Origin: an uncultured Clostridium sp.
Lineage (GTDB): Bacteria > Bacillota > Clostridia > TANB77 > CAG-508
Reading direction: 5' to 3'
NCBI GenBank assembly: GCA_948442365.1
Contig: CAOJRU010000018.1
Location: forward strand, 1 to 36,954
Length of the DNA stretch: 36,954 nt
Below the pieces are notes generated by a model, which saw only the letters and a list, made by a program, of their open reading frames with translations, ran no database searches and had not been told where the DNA came from. Positions within the stretch are counted from its first letter, which is position 1. Every line of letters begins with the position of its first letter. The translations under genes and the position numbers were made by a program. Positions 35,345-36,954 of the stretch are shown here, in pieces.

Positions 35345-36787
35345 ATGAAAAAACCAAATAAAGGAATAACACTTATAGCACTTGTCATAACGATAATAGT
35401 TTTATTAATATTGGCAGGCGTAACAATTGCAACTTTAACACAAAATAATGGTATTCTTAAAAAATCAGAAATAGCAAAAGTAAAAACAGAATATGAATCA
35501 GCAAAAGAAATTATAGAAATGAAATTAATAGAGATAGTAGCAGACTGTGAGGTAGAAGGAAGAAAATATAATCTAAAGGAAATAATAGAAGGAATGAAAA
35601 ATGCAGAAGATATAACAATACTAAAATGTTATAATAAAGAGATAGCATCCATAAAAGATGAGGTAATCATAGGAGAGAATCCAATAGGAATTGTAGTATC
35701 TGCTAATCAATATCCTAAATATAAATTTTTAATAGGAGAAAGTTTGCAAATAGAAAAAGTAACGACAGATGAGATAACAGAAGAAATTAAGATGGAAGAT
35801 TTTAAAGACTTGGAAGAATTAGATGAATTATTAGGAAATAATAATGATACTAATAATGAGTCAGATGGAGAGAAAGAAAAAGGAAAAATAGATAAAAGTA
35901 AAAACAGAGATTTAGCAGGAGAAACAGAAAACTATACTTATCGAAATCCTATTATCCCACAAGGATTTATAGCAATTGATACACCAGAAGCACAATGGAA
36001 GTACAAGGGGACAGGAAAAACAGAAGTACAAGGATGGAATGATGGATTGGTTATTGAAGATGACAAGAAAAATCAATTTGTATGGGTGCCGGTAGATGGG
36101 AATAATATTATATATGATAAATGGTGTACACTAGGAGTTGCCTATACAAGTTGCTCAGATTTTGCGGCAGCTATTCCAGTAGATGAAAATTTGCAAATTA
36201 ATAAATATCAAGGATTTTATGTAGCAAGATATGAGGCAGGTACGAAGGTAGATGGTCTAATAGTAAGTAAAGAAGGCGAAAAACCAATCAGTAGAGTTAC
36301 TTATAATAATGCTTATGCTTCTGCTAATCAAATGATAAATGATGAAAATATTTATGGTAAGACAATTAGTGGATTAGTTACTGGAAAGCAATGGGACACT
36401 ATTATGGCATGGTATAATTCTTCTGGAATAGCAATTGATGAGACACAGACATGGGGATCTTATTATCAAATGGGCTATAACATACAGCCAGGATTATATT
36501 CTACGAATGGTTCTACTTGGCAAGATACTACAGAAATTTTACAAAAACAACCAAATTCTTGTTATTATCATGCTACAGGATTAAATCTAGAAGGTATGAA
36601 AAAGAATATAGCCGACATGAGCGGAAATTTATGGGAGTTAATTGCAGAAGCAAATGCTAAGTATAAGGTTATACGTGGAGGTGCTTGTATTAACGGCCAA
36701 TTGATTGGTGCTTCTCGTCGAGGTAATGTAACTAATCCTGAATCATGGCAATATATCGGATTTCGAGTTGTACTTTATATATCATAG
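35345..36787 (+). CDS. Surface protein: pilin-like N-terminus with FGE/C-type-lectin-like C-terminal domain
   Basis: 480 residues. The N-terminus is a type IV prepilin/pseudopilin signal (KGITLIALVITIIVLL, residues 6-21) with a long hydrophobic helix, so it is likely exported and anchored or assembled into a filament. Residues 150-200 are an acidic, low-complexity linker. From about 205 the domain resembles the SUMF1/formylglycine-generating-enzyme fold: FVWVPVDG, QGFYVARYEAG, MSGNLWELI, VIRGGACINGQ and the closing GFRVVLYIS. This fold serves as the variable C-type-lectin domain in many targets of diversity-generating retroelements. The final 120 bp are A-poor and use only CGN arginine codons. 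A 6-bp hairpin (36768-36773 / 36787-36792) spans the stop. Confidence 0.8.
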   Translation: MKKPNKGITLIALVITIIVLLILAGVTIATLTQNNGILKKSEIAKVKTEYESAKEIIEMKLIEIVADCEVEGRKYNLKEIIEGMKNAEDITILKCYNKEIASIKDEVIIGENPIGIVVSANQYPKYKFLIGESLQIEKVTTDEITEEIKMEDFKDLEELDELLGNNNDTNNESDGEKEKGKIDKSKNRDLAGETENYTYRNPIIPQGFIAIDTPEAQWKYKGTGKTEVQGWNDGLVIEDDKKNQFVWVPVDGNNIIYDKWCTLGVAYTSCSDFAAAIPVDENLQINKYQGFYVARYEAGTKVDGLIVSKEGEKPISRVTYNNAYASANQMINDENIYGKTISGLVTGKQWDTIMAWYNSSGIAIDETQTWGSYYQMGYNIQPGLYSTNGSTWQDTTEILQKQPNSCYYHATGLNLEGMKKNIADMSGNLWELIAEANAKYKVIRGGACINGQLIGASRRGNVTNPESWQYIGFRVVLYIS

Positions 36788-36848
36788 TACAAAATAAAAC
36801 AAGAAATAGGAATAGATAAAAATTATTGTTAAACTTTTAAAAAAAGTA

Positions 36849-36877
36849 TTGACAAAAATATAAAAAACATTTATAAT
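36849..36877 (+). promoter_or_regulatory. Promoter of tRNA-Gly
   Basis: TTGACA (36849-36854), 17-bp spacer, TATAAT (36872-36877), a perfect consensus 26 bp before the tRNA. Confidence 0.85.
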
Positions 36878-36902
36878 TTATAATTGTTAGGAGAAAACCT
36901 TT

Positions 36903-36954
<52 letters not shown>

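Noticed and set aside
36768..36792. Hairpin at the end of the pilin-FGE gene as its transcription terminator
   Set aside because: Only six pairs and followed by AATAAAAC, not a T-tract; noted instead as part of the retroelement hypothesis.

Overview
The window is a continuous stretch of low-GC (roughly 30-33%) Gram-positive chromosome. It most resembles an anaerobic, uncultured gut-type Clostridia. Supporting this: AGA-dominated arginine codons, strong AGGAGG-type ribosome sites, CIRCE/HrcA and CtsR/McsA/McsB/ClpC stress regulons, a GGGtGRT protein paired with an IscU-like scaffold, and a prepilin-like N-terminus of the 'KGITLIALVITIIVLL' type common in such genomes. The lineage is inference; no 16S rRNA or other taxonomic marker is present.

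Layout. 1-4.6 kb: an AIM24-like protein, a flavodoxin-family protein, a single-domain PAS protein, a 28-bp hairpin, a DUF5684-like membrane protein, glutamate racemase (murI) overlapped by a small pilin-like membrane protein, then a reverse-strand helical protein. 4.7-5.2 kb: dps. 5.3-10.2 kb: the class I heat-shock operon hrcA-grpE-dnaK-dnaJ, with a CIRCE operator, a second degenerate CIRCE over the -35 box, and two hairpins with perfectly complementary loops immediately before the dnaK ribosome site. 10.3-15.9 kb: a glycolytic run pgk - Nudix - Nudix - tpiA - gpmI - yezG-like immunity gene. 16.0-17.8 kb: IscU-like scaffold plus GGGtGRT protein. 17.9-20.9 kb: DMT permease, VOC protein, histidine phosphatase and alanine racemase. 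20.9-22.4 kb (reverse): nfeD and an SPFH/band-7 protein. 22.7-24.0 kb: an Rpn-family nuclease-like gene and a tiny charged ORF. 24.05-28.9 kb: the CtsR-controlled ctsR-mcsA-mcsB-clpC operon with two CtsR boxes flanking its promoter. 28.9-29.2 kb: a small reverse-strand cupin-like gene of clearly higher GC. 29.4-32.7 kb: dxs, a ylmH-like S4 protein and a repeat-bearing coiled-coil protein. 32.8-35.1 kb (reverse): mutS2 with a one-base frameshift in its Smr domain. 35.3-36.8 kb: a surface protein with a pilin-like N-terminus and an FGE/C-type-lectin-like C-terminus. The window ends inside a tRNA-Gly gene.

How the genes work together. Two protein-quality-control regulons dominate: HrcA/CIRCE controls the DnaK chaperone system, and CtsR with the McsA/McsB arginine kinase feeds ClpC-dependent proteolysis. 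MutS2 and YlmH, both linked in Bacillus to rescue of stalled ribosomes, lie close together. Central metabolism is represented by lower glycolysis and dxs (isoprenoid precursors), and cell-wall D-amino acids by MurI and Alr.

Most notable: (1) the predicted kissing-loop element in the dnaK leader; (2) the pilin-FGE protein, whose last 120 bp are strongly depleted in adenine and use only CGN arginine codons, as in variable regions of diversity-generating retroelements, although no reverse transcriptase lies in the window; (3) the mutS2 frameshift; (4) the tandem CIRCE arrangement; (5) the high-GC cupin-like islet.
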